In this document: one piece after another, positions 8,358-16,627 of the stretch | How the letters are laid out: every line of letters begins with the position of its first letter | Position numbering within the stretch: position 1 is the stretch's first letter | NCBI GenBank assembly: GCA_022510685.1 | Contig: JAFLTA010000009.1 | Coordinates: 1 to 64,000 of the forward strand | Direction: 5' to 3' | DNA from: Lachnospiraceae bacterium | GTDB taxonomy: Bacteria > Bacillota > Clostridia > Lachnospirales > Lachnospiraceae | Length of the DNA stretch: 64,000 nucleotides | Position numbers and translations under genes: made by a program | Notes under the pieces: model-generated | Database searches by the model: none | What the model saw: only the letters and a program-made list of their open reading frames with translations | What the model was told of the DNA's origin: nothing

Positions 8358-9746
8358 TTAAAGATTATCTTGCCCTAAAGTAACTTCCCATTTATACCAT
8401 CCATACCGATAATCAGCATTACAATTAGATACCTCATCAATTTCTCCACTTTCAATATCGTAGATATAAAACGAGGTTTCATCCAAGCTATCATTGTATA
8501 TTCTGAAAAACACTTTATTATTATACATTGTAACTAAGTCAAAAACCGCATCTTCCGCTCGGACATTGTAAGTAATATTTTTTAGGTCAGTGATACTGTA
8601 TACGGTTTGAATCGAATTTTGAATAATATAATTATGTAATTTATCCTCCAGGCTCCACTTAGCTAAATTATCTAATTTTGACGAAAGCAATAGCTCTCTG
8701 CGGTGTTCAATGGTTATCACGTCTCCTTTATGCGATCCCCCCTCTGCAACTTCTTCTGACAGCCATGATGCATAAACACCCATATAAATTCTGTCATTCC
8801 ATATACAAATCGAGGTTATATAACCATCATCATCACATTTTTCATCTATTATATTTGTCTCACGTATGATGATTCCAAGTGCTTTGCTATCCAGAACACA
8901 GGTCACCTCGTCCTTATCTCCATCATATTTCATCATACCATTCTTTCCATAATAAGTGTAAGCCAGAAAATACAGAGCATTATCGGCTATACATGCAGAC
9001 GCCATATCTCCATCTGATAAACACAAATCACCGGAATATATTTTCTTTTTCTCCAACGTATCAAAGGATACACGGTATAGGCAGTCTTTACCTTCCGGGT
9101 CGGATTCGTCATATTCGTATGTAAAAAAAGTATTTCCCATAGTTAGAGGCAGCAGTGTTGCTTGATCTAGTACGAAAGAAAAATTACACTCTTTCTTTAT
9201 CTGTGTCGATTTCTTTGTTTCAAAGTCATATTGATAAACGACGCTATCATCATCTTTCAAATTATCTTTTACATATATCATATTAGAATCTGTTATCATA
9301 AATTCATCACACGTTATACTAATAATATATTTCATCTTTACTAAGATTTCTTTATTTTTAGTGTCGAACACAGATACACCATTGTAATGAAACGGAATAC
9401 GGCATATTTCTCCGCTGTAATCATCATGATGTACCATATAGTACATCCAATCGTTTGTCAGCCATAATGCATCAAAATCGCTCTCTCCTATCGACAACTT
9501 TTCCATTCCTGTTCCGTCAACACTTTCCTGCACCCATCCGGTTCCATTGTTCCAGATTCGTATATAATCGTTTTCAAAACGGTTCTCCTTGGCAGAAGTT
9601 TCACTGTTTTTAAATACTGTTGATGCTGATATAGCAGAACCTGTTGACACTACAGAAACGTCATAGGGTGCCTCACTTTTTGAGCCGCAACCGGATAAAA
9701 CCAGTAATCCAAGTAACGATAGAATCAGCATACTTTTCTTCTTCAT
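8358..9746 (-). CDS. Beta-propeller-like lipoprotein (DUF5050-like), paralogue 2
   Basis: 462 residues with a classical lipoprotein signal peptide (MKKKSMLILSLLGLLVLSGCG; lipobox LSGC). The mature part matches paralogue 1 over its length (VFKNSETSAKENRFENDYI, VDGTG, ALWLTNDWMYYM), so the two arose by tandem duplication, but they have diverged strongly. Repeated blades end in Y/F-rich strands. A 130-nt leader (9877-9747) between its promoter and start contains the structured repeat at 9766-9857. A role in sensing or binding at the cell surface near the BlaR1 module is inference from location only. Confidence 0.65.
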   Translation of the reverse strand: MKKKSMLILSLLGLLVLSGCGSKSEAPYDVSVVSTGSAISASTVFKNSETSAKENRFENDYIRIWNNGTGWVQESVDGTGMEKLSIGESDFDALWLTNDWMYYMVHHDDYSGEICRIPFHYNGVSVFDTKNKEILVKMKYIISITCDEFMITDSNMIYVKDNLKDDDSVVYQYDFETKKSTQIKKECNFSFVLDQATLLPLTMGNTFFTYEYDESDPEGKDCLYRVSFDTLEKKKIYSGDLCLSDGDMASACIADNALYFLAYTYYGKNGMMKYDGDKDEVTCVLDSKALGIIIRETNIIDEKCDDDGYITSICIWNDRIYMGVYASWLSEEVAEGGSHKGDVITIEHRRELLLSSKLDNLAKWSLEDKLHNYIIQNSIQTVYSITDLKNITYNVRAEDAVFDLVTMYNNKVFFRIYNDSLDETSFYIYDIESGEIDEVSNCNADYRYGWYKWEVTLGQDNL

Positions 9747-9765
9747 GGTACCTCTCCTCCCCTTC

Positions 9766-9857
9766 TCAGTATGATGGCGCTAATCCAAATTACGTCAGGT
9801 CATACCCACAAGTAACATGGGGCGCTAATCTGAACCTTGTTTAGTCCCCGGCTATCA
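9766..9857 (-). repeat. Structured leader element, copy 1 (AAACAAGGTTCAGAT family)
   Basis: Outer arms AGTATGATGGC/GCTATCATGCT pair with two G-T wobbles. Inside lie two copies of GGCGCTAATC and, on the leftward strand, AAACAAGGTTCAGAT, a 15-mer also present in the hairpin at 22423-22472. Both copies have the same orientation relative to the downstream gene and end at CTGAGA(A)GG just before the ribosome binding site. It lies within the 5-prime leader of the lipoprotein gene. Confidence 0.6.
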
Positions 9858-9883
9858 TGCTAATACGAATTAATTTCGCACTA

Positions 9884-9912
9884 ATTCTATCACATTGTTT
9901 TTTTGATAGCAA
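9884..9912 (-). promoter_or_regulatory. Promoter of lipoprotein paralogue 2
   Basis: Leftward TTGCTA, 17-bp spacer, TAGAAT. The predicted transcript start near 9877 gives a leader that contains the whole structured element. Confidence 0.5.
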
Positions 9913-9976
9913 ATTAAGTTTCTGTTACGTTTTCATAATATTTATTACGAAACTGTTACGATGGTATGATAAAAAT

Positions 9977-10026
9977 AACCTCATTTACTTATGATATGGT
10001 TATCCATATCAGGTGCAAATGAGGTT
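9977..10026 (-). terminator. Long hairpin terminator after the toxin-antitoxin pair
   Basis: AACCTCATTT/AAATGAGGTT outer stem with inner ATGATATG/CATATCA. Leftward it is followed by ATTTTTATC. It lies 63 bp beyond the yoeB-like stop, so it most likely ends that transcript. Confidence 0.65.
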
Positions 10027-10041
10027 TTAGCCCTATACAAA

Positions 10042-10077
10042 GTTACCAGTTCTGCCATAGTCGACAAAACTGGTAAC
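10042..10077. repeat. Inverted repeat GTTACCAGTT/AACTGGTAAC
   Basis: Perfect 10-bp arms with a 16-bp loop, directly after the toxin stop codon. The leftward continuation lacks a strong T-run, so its role is open (mRNA 3-prime end stabiliser or protein site). Confidence 0.5.
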
Positions 10078-10088
10078 AAAATTTCTAT

Positions 10089-10349
10089 CTAATCCTCATA
10101 ATGCCCCTTGCATGAGGCAATAATAATAGTTCCCTCTTTTTCCCGATAAACAATTCTATTTGTTTCATCAATACGCCTACTCCACCATCCACTATGATTT
10201 CCCTTTAACGGCTCTGGTTTCCCGATTCCATCAAAGGAACATCTTTGAATATCCTTTAGCAACGTATTGATTCTTTTCAACGTTTTCTTATCCTGTGTCT
10301 GCCATGAGCAATAATCTTCCCATGCGTTTTCTTCCCACAATAACCTCAT
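10089..10349 (-). CDS. YoeB/Txe family mRNA interferase toxin
   Basis: 86 residues, the normal length. The sequence follows YoeB closely: an N-terminal W-E-N-AWEDYCSWQ helix, KRINTLLKDI, the GKPEPLKG loop, WWSRRIDETNRIVYR and the C-terminal ASCKGHYED with the conserved histidine. YoeB toxins cleave mRNA in the ribosomal A site. The start ATG overlaps the antitoxin stop by 4 bp, the typical translationally coupled arrangement. The partner is a RelB/DinJ-like protein and not the more usual YefM/Phd type. Confidence 0.88.
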   Translation of the reverse strand: MRLLWEENAWEDYCSWQTQDKKTLKRINTLLKDIQRCSFDGIGKPEPLKGNHSGWWSRRIDETNRIVYREKEGTIIIASCKGHYED

Positions 10350-10615
10350 TCGTCTACCTCGATGATATCATGTTCAACCAACTTTGCTCGCCCTTCGTCA
10401 ATATCAGATATTACTTTTTCGAGATACTTCATATTACTTTCAGAATAAAACGGATCTGCCGATAATTCAAAAGGTATCCGCCTCTCTCTGCTGACCTTCT
10501 TGGCAAAAATAGTAAATGCTGTTGTCAGATTAATTCCTATATCAGAGCAGACCTCTTCCATGCTTTTTTTTAGTTCTGCATCCATGCGGAAATTAACATT
10601 AACTACCTGAGCCAT
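10346..10615 (-). CDS. RelB/DinJ family antitoxin
   Basis: 89 residues from ATG 10615 with an AGGAGGTG site (the track start 9 bp upstream is too close to it). The N-terminal ribbon-helix-helix signature VNVNFRMDAELKKSMEEVCSDIGINLTTAFTIFAKKV is characteristic of RelB/DinJ; the acidic C-terminus (DEGRAKLVEHDIIEVDE) would wrap the toxin. It would neutralise the downstream YoeB-like toxin and repress the operon through the palindrome at 10633-10652. Confidence 0.88.
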   Translation of the reverse strand: MAQVVNVNFRMDAELKKSMEEVCSDIGINLTTAFTIFAKKVSRERRIPFELSADPFYSESNMKYLEKVISDIDEGRAKLVEHDIIEVDE

Positions 10616-10632
10616 ATGCAACACCTCCTAAT

Positions 10633-10674
10633 CTATAATATGTATACTATAGCAAATATTAATGAAATGTGCAA
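10633..10674 (-). promoter_or_regulatory. Toxin-antitoxin promoter with overlapping operator palindrome
   Basis: Leftward TTGCAC (10674-10669), 17-bp spacer, TATAGT (10651-10646). A 20-bp imperfect palindrome CTATAATATGTATACTATAG (8 of 10 pairs match) covers the -10 box, as expected for autorepression by the RHH antitoxin. Confidence 0.65.
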
Positions 10675-10741
10675 CATTATTCATTACGCTATCATTATTT
10701 TGCATGACTAATTTACTCAACAAAGCATTTCGGATTTTACG

Positions 10742-10972
10742 TTATATATCCATATCCAGATCCACTACAGGGATTCCTAAACTTATCAGTGCGTTATCTG
10801 ACGGAATGCTCTTTACCGTGCTTTCCCCTGTACCATTAAGAAACTGAACCAAATCATCAGTCAGCTTTAGGTGAATGCAGTCGATTTCATTCCGTTTATC
10901 TATAGTGATTTCCTCTATCAGCATATGGAGTAACTGCTTTTTAAGCCCTTTCTCTATACTATCACCAGCACT
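10742..10972 (-). pseudogene. C-terminal remnant of a serine recombinase
   Basis: The track shows only a 60-residue ORF from an internal ATG, but the same frame is open upstream and reads SAGDSIEKGLKKQLLHMLIEE, then ITIDKRNEIDCIHLKLTDDLV and QFLN. This resembles, from memory, the extreme C-terminus of clostridial recombinase family proteins (LLHMLIxxITI...I.IKLN). No catalytic domain or start precedes it; the frame runs into the 3-prime end of the lipoprotein gene (stop at 10971). It looks like the scar of a lost mobile element. Confidence 0.5.
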
Positions 10973-12170
10973 AGTCTTTTTCCCCCTTCTTGATCTTTTT
11001 CTTCAACTCATCTGCCCATTCTCCTTCATAAACCTTATCGACAGTATTGCCCTCCAAGTCAATTTGATAGATTTCATCATGCATTGAGCCGGCATAAGTC
11101 TTAATATATATTTTGCCATCCAGCACATTAATTCCACCAATACCATCACAGTGTTTCACCGTCATGATTTTTTTTATTTCATCATTATTCGCCCTATATA
11201 TCTTTTTTCCCTTAAAAAACAGGATACTGTCATCTACAAAATTCAGACCATCCACCTCATCTTTGGAGATTGTCTCTACCGTATTATCCTTTATGTTCAA
11301 TCTCTGAAAATCGGGAGAATTAAAATACACAAAGCCGTTATTAATAGAGATCCGTCCATACAAACCACCAGAATCAGCCAATTGAAGATTGTCATAAACA
11401 TCCACTGCATGGCTTGATAGGTCTAACTTCCCCAGTTTCCATATATCATCGTCATTCCCGAAATCACTATAGGTAAACCAGATTGCATCCTGATAGAAAC
11501 ATATATCTTCCACGCACACATCTAATGCATATAACTGCCGGCTTTCTTCTCCTTCATAATCAGCCCTGCCAATATAGCTGGCATCCTCATCCTCGTCCAC
11601 GTCTAAATAATAGATATAGTCCTCTGTCAAAGTAACATCACGAGTAAAACCAACATTACATTCTATAATATCCGTTTCTTTCCCATTCTGCCACCGCTTC
11701 ACGTATGATTCATCATAGTAGTAAATAGAATCATCAAAACTATACAAAATGTAATAGTCCATGCCATCCGGAAAATCTTCACATTCCGAAAGTTGTCCCT
11801 GGCTGTCTCTATAAAAGAAAACCTCATCCGGCCCGTCTATCTCCGGTTTTTGAACCGCATAAAAATATCCATCCTTATACGAATGAAGAAAAAAATATTC
11901 TGCTAGATTATTATTAATCCGCACATAGTCATCTTCCTCCGATGCAGCAATCTCTGACAATTCTGTTTCGGTCACAGAAATTTTATTCGCAGAATCCTTG
12001 ACATTGATACTGAGCGGTTCTTTAGACGCATTACTTTTTACTGTACTATCTTCCGAAATCATCACGCTGTCGGCTTTACTTTCTGTCTGTTTTTCTCCAC
12101 TCTGCACTCCACAACCTGTGCTTCCAACACACATCATAAAAGCAAACGCCAAAATTAAATATCTTTTCAT
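10971..12170 (-). CDS. Beta-propeller-like lipoprotein (DUF5050-like), third copy
   Basis: 399 residues with a lipoprotein signal peptide (lipobox STGC around residue 20). The mature part has at least six repeated beta blocks with Tyr-rich strands (YYILYSFDDSIYYYDES, TEDYIYYLDVDEDEDASYIGRADYEGE, DGKIYIKTYAG), the pattern of DUF5050 propellers. It resembles the two lipoproteins at 6980-9746 in layout but shares little exact sequence, so it is a more distant relative. A GGAGGG site lies before the ATG at 12170. The function is unknown; surface binding or sensing is plausible. Confidence 0.6.
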   Translation of the reverse strand: MKRYLILAFAFMMCVGSTGCGVQSGEKQTESKADSVMISEDSTVKSNASKEPLSINVKDSANKISVTETELSEIAASEEDDYVRINNNLAEYFFLHSYKDGYFYAVQKPEIDGPDEVFFYRDSQGQLSECEDFPDGMDYYILYSFDDSIYYYDESYVKRWQNGKETDIIECNVGFTRDVTLTEDYIYYLDVDEDEDASYIGRADYEGEESRQLYALDVCVEDICFYQDAIWFTYSDFGNDDDIWKLGKLDLSSHAVDVYDNLQLADSGGLYGRISINNGFVYFNSPDFQRLNIKDNTVETISKDEVDGLNFVDDSILFFKGKKIYRANNDEIKKIMTVKHCDGIGGINVLDGKIYIKTYAGSMHDEIYQIDLEGNTVDKVYEGEWADELKKKIKKGEKD

Positions 12171-12344
12171 TTACTTTGCCCTCCTCTTTGATAGTATTGT
12201 TTTATTTGTTTATTATTTAATAGTATATCATATTCACTGCGCATGATTTCAGCGCATATTGATTTCCATTTCCGAAACCTCTTTTTCCGTCTGCTCCAGA
12301 CTGATTTTTTGACGTTTTTCCAACCTAATCTTAAAAAAACTCCC

Positions 12345-12824
12345 TCACTTATGATATGGCTCTCCCGCCATAATTTTTTCTGCCCTGTATATCTGCTCCA
12401 GCAGCACCACCCGCATCAACTGATGGGGAAAAGTCATTTTTGAAAAACTAAGTCTCTCATCTGCCTCCTGCAAAATATTTTTATCCAAACCAATAGAGCC
12501 CCCGATTATAAATATCAGGTGGCTCTCTCCGTTCAGTCCCAAATCATGGACACGTCTGGAAAATGCTTCCGAAGAATACTGCGTTCCGTCAATGGCAAGT
12601 GCAATGACATATGCGCCCTCTTTTATGTATTTTCTCAGACGTTCTCCCTCTTTGGCACGAATCAAATCTTCCTCATGTTCACTGGCATTATCCGGTGTCT
12701 TCTCATCTGCCACCTCAATAATCTCCAGCTTACAGTAACGGCTTAACCGTTTGGAATACTCCTCAATCGCTCCCAGGAAAAACTTTTCCTTTATTTTTCC
12801 CACTGCTAATATTGTAATTTTCAT
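12345..12824 (-). CDS. rlmH: 23S rRNA (pseudouridine1915-N3)-methyltransferase RlmH
   Basis: 159 residues, full length. The N-terminus MKITILAVGKIKEKFF, the middle ALAIDGTQYSSEAFS, the SAM-binding FIIGGSIGL knot and the C-terminal FPHQLMRVVLLEQIYRAEKI...PYHK are all diagnostic of RlmH, a SPOUT methyltransferase acting on the 70S ribosome. It is the last gene of a leftward cluster with alr and the EndoA-type gene, 50 bp behind the latter. It also marks the border between the conserved part of the window and the accessory part to the left. Confidence 0.96.
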   Translation of the reverse strand: MKITILAVGKIKEKFFLGAIEEYSKRLSRYCKLEIIEVADEKTPDNASEHEEDLIRAKEGERLRKYIKEGAYVIALAIDGTQYSSEAFSRRVHDLGLNGESHLIFIIGGSIGLDKNILQEADERLSFSKMTFPHQLMRVVLLEQIYRAEKIMAGEPYHK

Positions 12825-12874
12825 GGGGTCACCCTCATTTCCTTCTTATGTGAATTTGTCCTGCCTACGACAAA

Positions 12875-13222
12875 CTAATCATCAATCGCCAGACTGATGC
12901 AAAGTGCCCTGTCGATTCTTCGCAAAATGTCATCATCCAGGTGGCACACCTTTTCCCGCAGCCTTGACTTATCAATGGTTCGTATCTGTTCCAGCAAAAT
13001 TACCGAATCCTTACTTATGTTATATTTCTTCATTTCCAATGATATATGGGTCGGCAGTTTTGCCTTATTCATCCGGGATGTAATCGCTGCGCAGATAACC
13101 GTTGGACTATGTCGGTTCCCCATGTCATTTTGTATAATGAGAACCGGGCGGATACCGCCTTGTTCAGAGCCCACTACCGGTCGCAAATCTGCGAAAAATA
13201 TGTCTCCACGTTTAATAATCAA
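12875..13222 (-). CDS. EndoA/MazF family mRNA interferase
   Basis: About 115 residues. The sequence [40 protein letters not shown] and [16 protein letters not shown] is nearly textbook EndoA (NdoA), a ribonuclease cutting at specific short RNA motifs. I choose the TTG at 13222 because GGAG is spaced 9 bp before it and known EndoA proteins begin exactly there; the track uses a GTG three codons upstream. In Bacillus the antitoxin gene ndoAI lies between alr and ndoA; here the 108-bp gap contains no ORF for a ribbon-helix-helix protein. Confidence 0.92.
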   Translation of the reverse strand: MIIKRGDIFFADLRPVVGSEQGGIRPVLIIQNDMGNRHSPTVICAAITSRMNKAKLPTHISLEMKKYNISKDSVILLEQIRTIDKSRLREKVCHLDDDILRRIDRALCISLAIDD

Positions 13223-13330
13223 AACGTTCACGCTCCATTTCCATGAAATTTAGTGGTTCTTTTCCTATCTTTACCAATTTTTCCGAAAGTATTCGTAAAC
13301 GCTTATTTGTTTTATAACTCAAACATATAA

Positions 13331-14497
13331 TTACGGTTCCGGATAATAATCCTTCGTGCCCACCACTTTTCCGTCTCTATAATAAACCCGTGGCACCCGT
13401 TTTCCCACGTCACAGACAAATTCATAGTTAAAGGAGCCGGAAAGTTCCGCAACCTCCTCTACCGGCAACCATTCTTCTCCATCTCTGCCAAACAGAGTTA
13501 CCATATCGCCCTCCCGCGTCTCCGGAATGTCAGTCACATCTACCATAAACTGATCCATGCACACTCTGCCTATGATGTTTGCCCTTTTCCCATGAATCAG
13601 GACACATCCTTTATTGGAGAGGGAGCGGGGATACCCGTCTGCATACCCCACCGGTATGGTAGCCACAATCGTCTCCCCGGAAGTGCTATATGTACCGCCA
13701 TATCCGATTTCCACACCGGCAGGCAAAGTCTTTACAAATGACACCTGTGCCTTCCACTCCATGGCAGGGGTCAGGGGCAGATGCTCCTTTTGTACCTCTT
13801 CGGATGGATAGAGTCCATACAGGGAAATCCCATCCCGCACCATATCCAGATGCACTTCCGGCATCTCCATAATTCCGGCGCTATTGGATATATGTTTTAT
13901 GGGAATGTCAATTCCCTCCTGCTCCATTTTTTCTACAAAGTCAGTAAATTTAGCAAACTGTTCTTTCGCTTTGGTTTTATCCCTTTCATCCATGCGTGCA
14001 AAATGAGAAAAACATCCCTCAATGAAAAGACCCGGTAATGCAGAAATCCGTTTTATAGTCTCTAAACTCTCCTCTGTCAACGAAAAGCCAATACGGCTCA
14101 TCCCCGTATCCAGCTTAATATGAATCGTCGCCTGCTTTCCCATATCCACCGCCGTATCGGATATTTTTTCAGCCATATCATATTGGAATACTGTCGTTGC
14201 AATATCGTACCGTATCATATCTTCGTAAAGAGGTTCCGGAGTAAAGCCGAGAATTAAAATCGGCTTGGTGACACCGGCACGCCGAAGTTCAATACCTTCC
14301 TCTAATATGGCAACACCATAATAATCTGCCACCGGCTCCAGCACTTCTGCCAAAGGCACCGCACCATGACCATAACCATCTGCTTTAATCACTGCCATAA
14401 ATTTCGTTCCCGATTTGGTCAGGTTCTTGGCACAAACTGCATTTTGATAAATGGCATCCAGATTTATTTCTGCCTGTACCCGGTGATACGTTTTCAT
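13331..14497 (-). CDS. alr: Alanine racemase
   Basis: 388 residues. The PLP lysine motif MAVIKADGYGHGAVPLA is at the N-terminus, HIKLDTGMSRIGF in the barrel, and the catalytic tyrosine region VEIGYGGTYST in the C-terminal domain. It makes D-alanine for peptidoglycan. ATG 14497 is chosen because GGAGG lies 5 bp before it. It is read from the cluster promoter at 17492-17520 after acpS and nnr, the common clostridial order. Confidence 0.96.
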   Translation of the reverse strand: MKTYHRVQAEINLDAIYQNAVCAKNLTKSGTKFMAVIKADGYGHGAVPLAEVLEPVADYYGVAILEEGIELRRAGVTKPILILGFTPEPLYEDMIRYDIATTVFQYDMAEKISDTAVDMGKQATIHIKLDTGMSRIGFSLTEESLETIKRISALPGLFIEGCFSHFARMDERDKTKAKEQFAKFTDFVEKMEQEGIDIPIKHISNSAGIMEMPEVHLDMVRDGISLYGLYPSEEVQKEHLPLTPAMEWKAQVSFVKTLPAGVEIGYGGTYSTSGETIVATIPVGYADGYPRSLSNKGCVLIHGKRANIIGRVCMDQFMVDVTDIPETREGDMVTLFGRDGEEWLPVEEVAELSGSFNYEFVCDVGKRVPRVYYRDGKVVGTKDYYPEP

Positions 14498-14574
14498 ATG
14501 TTCCTCCATTCTGCAAACTAGTCAAATCATTTTTGCATAAGCAAAATTTTACTCGGTCATTCTACCGTTTTTTG

Positions 14575-16137
14575 TCACTTCTTTATACTTGCCAAAACCT
14601 CCGGCAGCATTTCCAGAATATCTCCGGCAAGCATAGAGTGTGGTAAAAACTTTTCCGTATACTGCTCTGCCGCCAGTCCATGCAGGCAAACACCCAGACT
14701 TGCTGCCTGAAAGGGTATCATTCCCTGCGCCAGCAGTCCACCTATGATCCCGCTCAAAACATCTCCGGAGCCACCGGTGGCAAGACCACTATTTCCACTG
14801 GTATTAATATAAAGGCTTGCACCATCACTCACTAACGTTCTGGCATCCTTCAAAACCACTGTGGCACCGCCCTGTTGTCCGGTAACGGTTTCTATCATAT
14901 TTTCCGAAATCTCGTCAATCTCCTTACCTGTCAGCCGGCTCATCTCCCGCATATGCGGTGTCAATACAAATTGCTTTCCCAGTGTATGATATTCCCCACG
15001 CCCCGACAGGATATTCAAGCCATCGGCATCAATCACTACCGGTTTATTAGGCATTTTACTTAGTTCACGTAATGTAATATCCACCAAACGGTTTGCCCCT
15101 TCGCTCTGTCCCAAACCGGGACCTATCACGACAGCAGCTGCACTTTGAATCCCTGCCACCAGTGCTTCTTCCTCATCTTGTGTCACAGCCTCCGACCAGG
15201 TTGTAACGATTGCCTCCGGAAGTTTCGTACGGATTACCACCGCATTTTCACTGGCAGTTACGACCTGAACTAAACCACATCCCATGCGATAGGCAGCTTT
15301 GGCTGCCAAATAACAGGCACCACTCATATCCGGCGAACCGGCAATCACCAACGTTTTGCCATAACTGCCTTTATGAGAACGACGCTTTCTGTCCGGAAGG
15401 TAATTTCCCACCGTTTCCTTTTTGAATGTAAAAGCTTTCGGAGATACTTCGGCAACTGCTTTTTGCGGAAACCCGATATCTGCCACAATGACCTGTCCTG
15501 CGTATTCCATTCCCGGATACAGCAGTAACCCGCGTTTTGTATTTCCAAAAGTAACCGTCACCCGCGCATGTACAGCTTGCCCGAGCACCTTTCCGTTATC
15601 AGCGTGAATTCCCGATGGAATATCCACAGCCACAATATCTCTGCCACTTTGATTCATAGCCTGAATATACCGGGCAATCTTTCCTGTCACCGGCCTTGCC
15701 AGTCCTATCCCAAAAATGGCATCCACGATAATACTATATTCCCTAAGTCTCGTCTCTGTGATTGTCATTTTTGAAACGCCGTTGTTCTCTGCATCTTCGG
15801 CAAGGTTGTCCCAAAACACGGGCACATTCAATTGTTCTGCAATCTTTATTTGCTGCCGCATTTCTTCTGTACAGCGTTCTTTCTGTCCCAAAACAAGTAC
15901 AGACACATCAAAATCCGATTCTTTTAAGAGCCTGGCTGCGGCAACACCATCTCCGCCGTTATTGCCGGTGCCGCATACAGCCAAAACACGGTCTGTAAGC
16001 GAATCTGCCTCTGCCATAATACAACTTGCCACCGCCATGGATGCCTTTTCCATCAGAACCATGGATGGAATACCGATTTCCTGAATCGAGATTCTGTCTA
16101 TTTCTTTTGCTTCCTTTGCATCAACTATATATTCCAT
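14575..16137 (-). CDS. nnr: Bifunctional NAD(P)H-hydrate epimerase / ADP-dependent dehydratase
   Basis: 520 residues with two fused domains. Residues about 1-215 form the YjeF_N epimerase (CGTGNNGGDGVAAARLL, DAIFGIGLARPVTG, VDIPSGIHADNG). Residues about 225-515 form the ribokinase-like dehydratase (GSYGKTLVIAGSPDMSGA, PGLGQS, DADGLN, TGGSGDVLSGIIGGLLAQG). Together they repair damaged NAD(P)H hydrates. The gene is followed by alr and preceded by acpS in one leftward unit. Confidence 0.96.
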   Translation of the reverse strand: MEYIVDAKEAKEIDRISIQEIGIPSMVLMEKASMAVASCIMAEADSLTDRVLAVCGTGNNGGDGVAAARLLKESDFDVSVLVLGQKERCTEEMRQQIKIAEQLNVPVFWDNLAEDAENNGVSKMTITETRLREYSIIVDAIFGIGLARPVTGKIARYIQAMNQSGRDIVAVDIPSGIHADNGKVLGQAVHARVTVTFGNTKRGLLLYPGMEYAGQVIVADIGFPQKAVAEVSPKAFTFKKETVGNYLPDRKRRSHKGSYGKTLVIAGSPDMSGACYLAAKAAYRMGCGLVQVVTASENAVVIRTKLPEAIVTTWSEAVTQDEEEALVAGIQSAAAVVIGPGLGQSEGANRLVDITLRELSKMPNKPVVIDADGLNILSGRGEYHTLGKQFVLTPHMREMSRLTGKEIDEISENMIETVTGQQGGATVVLKDARTLVSDGASLYINTSGNSGLATGGSGDVLSGIIGGLLAQGMIPFQAASLGVCLHGLAAEQYTEKFLPHSMLAGDILEMLPEVLASIKK

Positions 16138-16166
16138 TTCAATCCTCTCTGAGTTATTTCCTTATA

Positions 16167-16571
16167 TTATTCCTGCACACTACTTCCCATGCCACTGCTC
16201 TTGTACTCTCTGATTGCTATGGCATAGGCGATTGCTTGTTCCTGCGTATCCGACAGGGATATTTTAATCTCGGTAACTCCTAAGCTTTTCGCCAGCTTCT
16301 GTGCACCTCCGGTAAGCTTTACAATCGGTGTCCCTTTCTCGTCGCGTAGTATGGATATATCTGCCGGCGAAACGCCTGTAAATCCGGTTCCCAGCGCCTT
16401 CACCACCGCTTCCTTTCCGGCAAACGCACTGGCGCACCGGGCAATTCTTTTTTCGATTAGTGCTCTCTCTCCCTCAGAAAAATACTTATTACGGAAGCTT
16501 TCTTTTTTATATGCTTTCGTAACCCTTTCTATCTCGATAATATCCACACCAATTCCTACAATATCACTCAT
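16167..16571 (-). CDS. acpS: Holo-[acyl-carrier-protein] synthase
   Basis: 134 residues from ATG 16571 (GAGG site 6-9 bp before). The two AcpS signatures are present: VGIGVDIIEIERV near the N-terminus with the Mg-binding aspartate, and FAGKEAVVKALGTGF in the middle. It transfers 4-phosphopantetheine to acyl carrier protein for fatty-acid synthesis. It lies between the coiled-coil gene and nnr. Confidence 0.96.
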   Translation of the reverse strand: MSDIVGIGVDIIEIERVTKAYKKESFRNKYFSEGERALIEKRIARCASAFAGKEAVVKALGTGFTGVSPADISILRDEKGTPIVKLTGGAQKLAKSLGVTEIKISLSDTQEQAIAYAIAIREYKSSGMGSSVQE

Positions 16572-16627
16572 TTCCGTCCTCATCATCCATTTTGTTATTA
16601 GGTTAACCGTTAAAACAAAATTTCATG

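Larger units (their letters stand above)
9747..10088. other. Non-coding region between lipoprotein gene and yoeB-like gene
   Basis: This 342-bp gap has no gene. From left to right it holds the structured leader element (9766-9857), the lipoprotein promoter (9884-9912), a long hairpin (9977-10026) and a second inverted repeat (10042-10077). Confidence 0.7.

Noticed and set aside
12285-12330. Rightward hairpin GTCTG/CAGAC with following T-run near 12290
   Set aside because: No rightward gene lies upstream, and the 5-bp stem is too short to call a terminator.
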